A stretch of 6,104 nt of DNA from assembly GCA_020057765.1 (NCBI GenBank), contig JAGVFE010000023.1, positions 1-6,104 of the forward strand, in the 5' to 3' direction. Under the pieces are notes generated by a model that was given only the letters and a program-made list of their open reading frames with translations, did not search any database and was not told the DNA's origin. Below are positions 5,635-6,104 of the stretch, piece by piece (positions within the stretch are counted from its first letter, which is position 1; each line of letters starts with the position of its first letter). The position numbers and the translations under genes were made by a program. The DNA is from Candidatus Woesebacteria bacterium. Its GTDB lineage: Bacteria > Patescibacteriota > Microgenomatia > UBA10105 > UBA927.

Positions 5635-6104
5635 ACATAAAATTTATTCGTGATAATTTAGAGCTATGTAAAAAGGCAGCCCAAAATAAGAATCGAGAGG
5701 TGGATTGGGATGGGCTTTTGGTCGTTGACGAGAAGCGAAGGGCGTTGATCGGAAAGGCAGAGGAGTTGCGGGCAGAGAGGAACAAAAATAGCGACATGAG
5801 ACATGAGACAGGTGACACGAGAGGAAAAGAAATAAAAACAGATTTAAAAAAGATCGAGGATGAATTAAGGGAAGTGGAGACAAAATTTGAAGCGATCATG
5901 CTTACAGTGCCCAATGTGCCGGATGAAAGTGTGCCGGTGGGCAAGGATGCAAGTGGCAATGTGGAGATAAAAAAGTGGGGAATGCCTGCGAAGTTTGATT
6001 TTGATCCCAAGGATCACATTCAACTTGCAAAAGATCTTGATCTTATCGACTTTGAGCGTGGAGCCAAGGTGGGTGGATCGCGCGCATATTTTCTCAAAAA
6101 TGAA
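5628..6104 (+). CDS. serS: Seryl-tRNA synthetase, 5' part (cut by window edge)
   Basis: ATG 5628 opens a frame that stays open to the last base, giving 159 residues of a protein whose family is usually about 420 long. The start MLDIKFIRDNLELC and the following region form the characteristic N-terminal helical arm (about residues 25-105), the antiparallel coiled coil that grips the long variable arm of tRNA-Ser. It leads into MLTVPNVPDESVPVGKD and then FDFDPKDHIQLAKDLDLIDFERGAKVGGSRAYFL, a well-conserved junction into the class II catalytic domain. Motifs 1-3 lie beyond the window. Residues 56-66 at the tip of the arm are encoded by a short DNA repeat. The start overlaps rdgB by 7 nt, so the two are probably translationally coupled and co-transcribed from lysS onward. 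Confidence 0.95.
   Translation, partial: MLDIKFIRDNLELCKKAAQNKNREVDWDGLLVVDEKRRALIGKAEELRAERNKNSDMRHETGDTRGKEIKTDLKKIEDELREVETKFEAIMLTVPNVPDESVPVGKDASGNVEIKKWGMPAKFDFDPKDHIQLAKDLDLIDFERGAKVGGSRAYFLKNE
5793..5815 (+). repeat. Heptamer-type tandem repeat inside serS
   Basis: GACATGA occurs twice back to back (5793-5799, 5800-5806), followed by the expanded copy GACAGGTGA (5807-5815) and then a weaker GACACGAGAG-like tail. As the unit is 7 bp, each copy is read in a different frame, giving the odd peptide DMRHETGD (residues 56-63). It falls at the tip of the coiled-coil arm, a position where length and sequence can vary without breaking the fold. Confidence 0.6.

Noticed and set aside
5606..6010. 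Long minus-strand open frame (134 codons) opposite rdgB end and serS
   Set aside because: It lies opposite a clearly recognisable SerS N-terminus, and its Ser/Phe/Leu-rich translation is what the complement of a Lys/Glu-rich coiled coil gives. No family resemblance or ribosome binding site.

Overview
The window reads as a compact, plus-strand bacterial segment, most likely from a member of the Candidate Phyla Radiation (Patescibacteria). The grounds are a class I (archaeal-type) lysyl-tRNA synthetase, tightly packed and overlapping genes, very short or absent 5' leaders, and several genes lacking a clear Shine-Dalgarno site. This lineage call is inference, not proof. TGA ends the M20 peptidase and lysS genes at the expected places, so the UGA=Gly code of Gracilibacteria/Absconditabacteria does not apply.

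Layout: (1) greA (63-527), a complete transcript-cleavage factor. (2) A short intergenic block (528-698) with a strong promoter (513-541), a 25-codon mini-ORF (550-627) and a rho-independent terminator (651-675). A segment of the mini-ORF can pair with the terminator's 5' arm, which is an attenuator-like layout. (3) A gene for a two-part protein with a C-terminal GNAT-like domain (699-1751), split by one in-frame TAA at 1221-1223. Both halves are in the same frame, so this is probably one gene broken by a nonsense change. (4) An M20-family metallo-amidohydrolase (1754-2845) that starts 2 nt after the GNAT stop. (5) A tight cluster of class I lysS (2886-4454), an HD-domain hydrolase (4451-5017), an RdgB/HAM1-type nucleotide pyrophosphatase (5023-5634) and the 5' part of serS (5628-6104, cut by the window edge).

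How they fit together: the lysS-HD-rdgB-serS run has junctions of 4-nt overlap, 5-nt gap and 7-nt overlap, so it is very likely one transcription unit joining tRNA charging with nucleotide-pool cleaning. The GNAT-like protein and the M20 deacylase form a second pair with possibly opposing acyl-transfer and deacylation chemistry on an unknown amino-acid-like substrate. No mobile element, CRISPR array, rRNA or tRNA gene was seen. The points most worth a second look are the stop-interrupted GNAT gene, the mini-ORF/terminator arrangement, and a heptamer repeat inside the serS coiled-coil arm.
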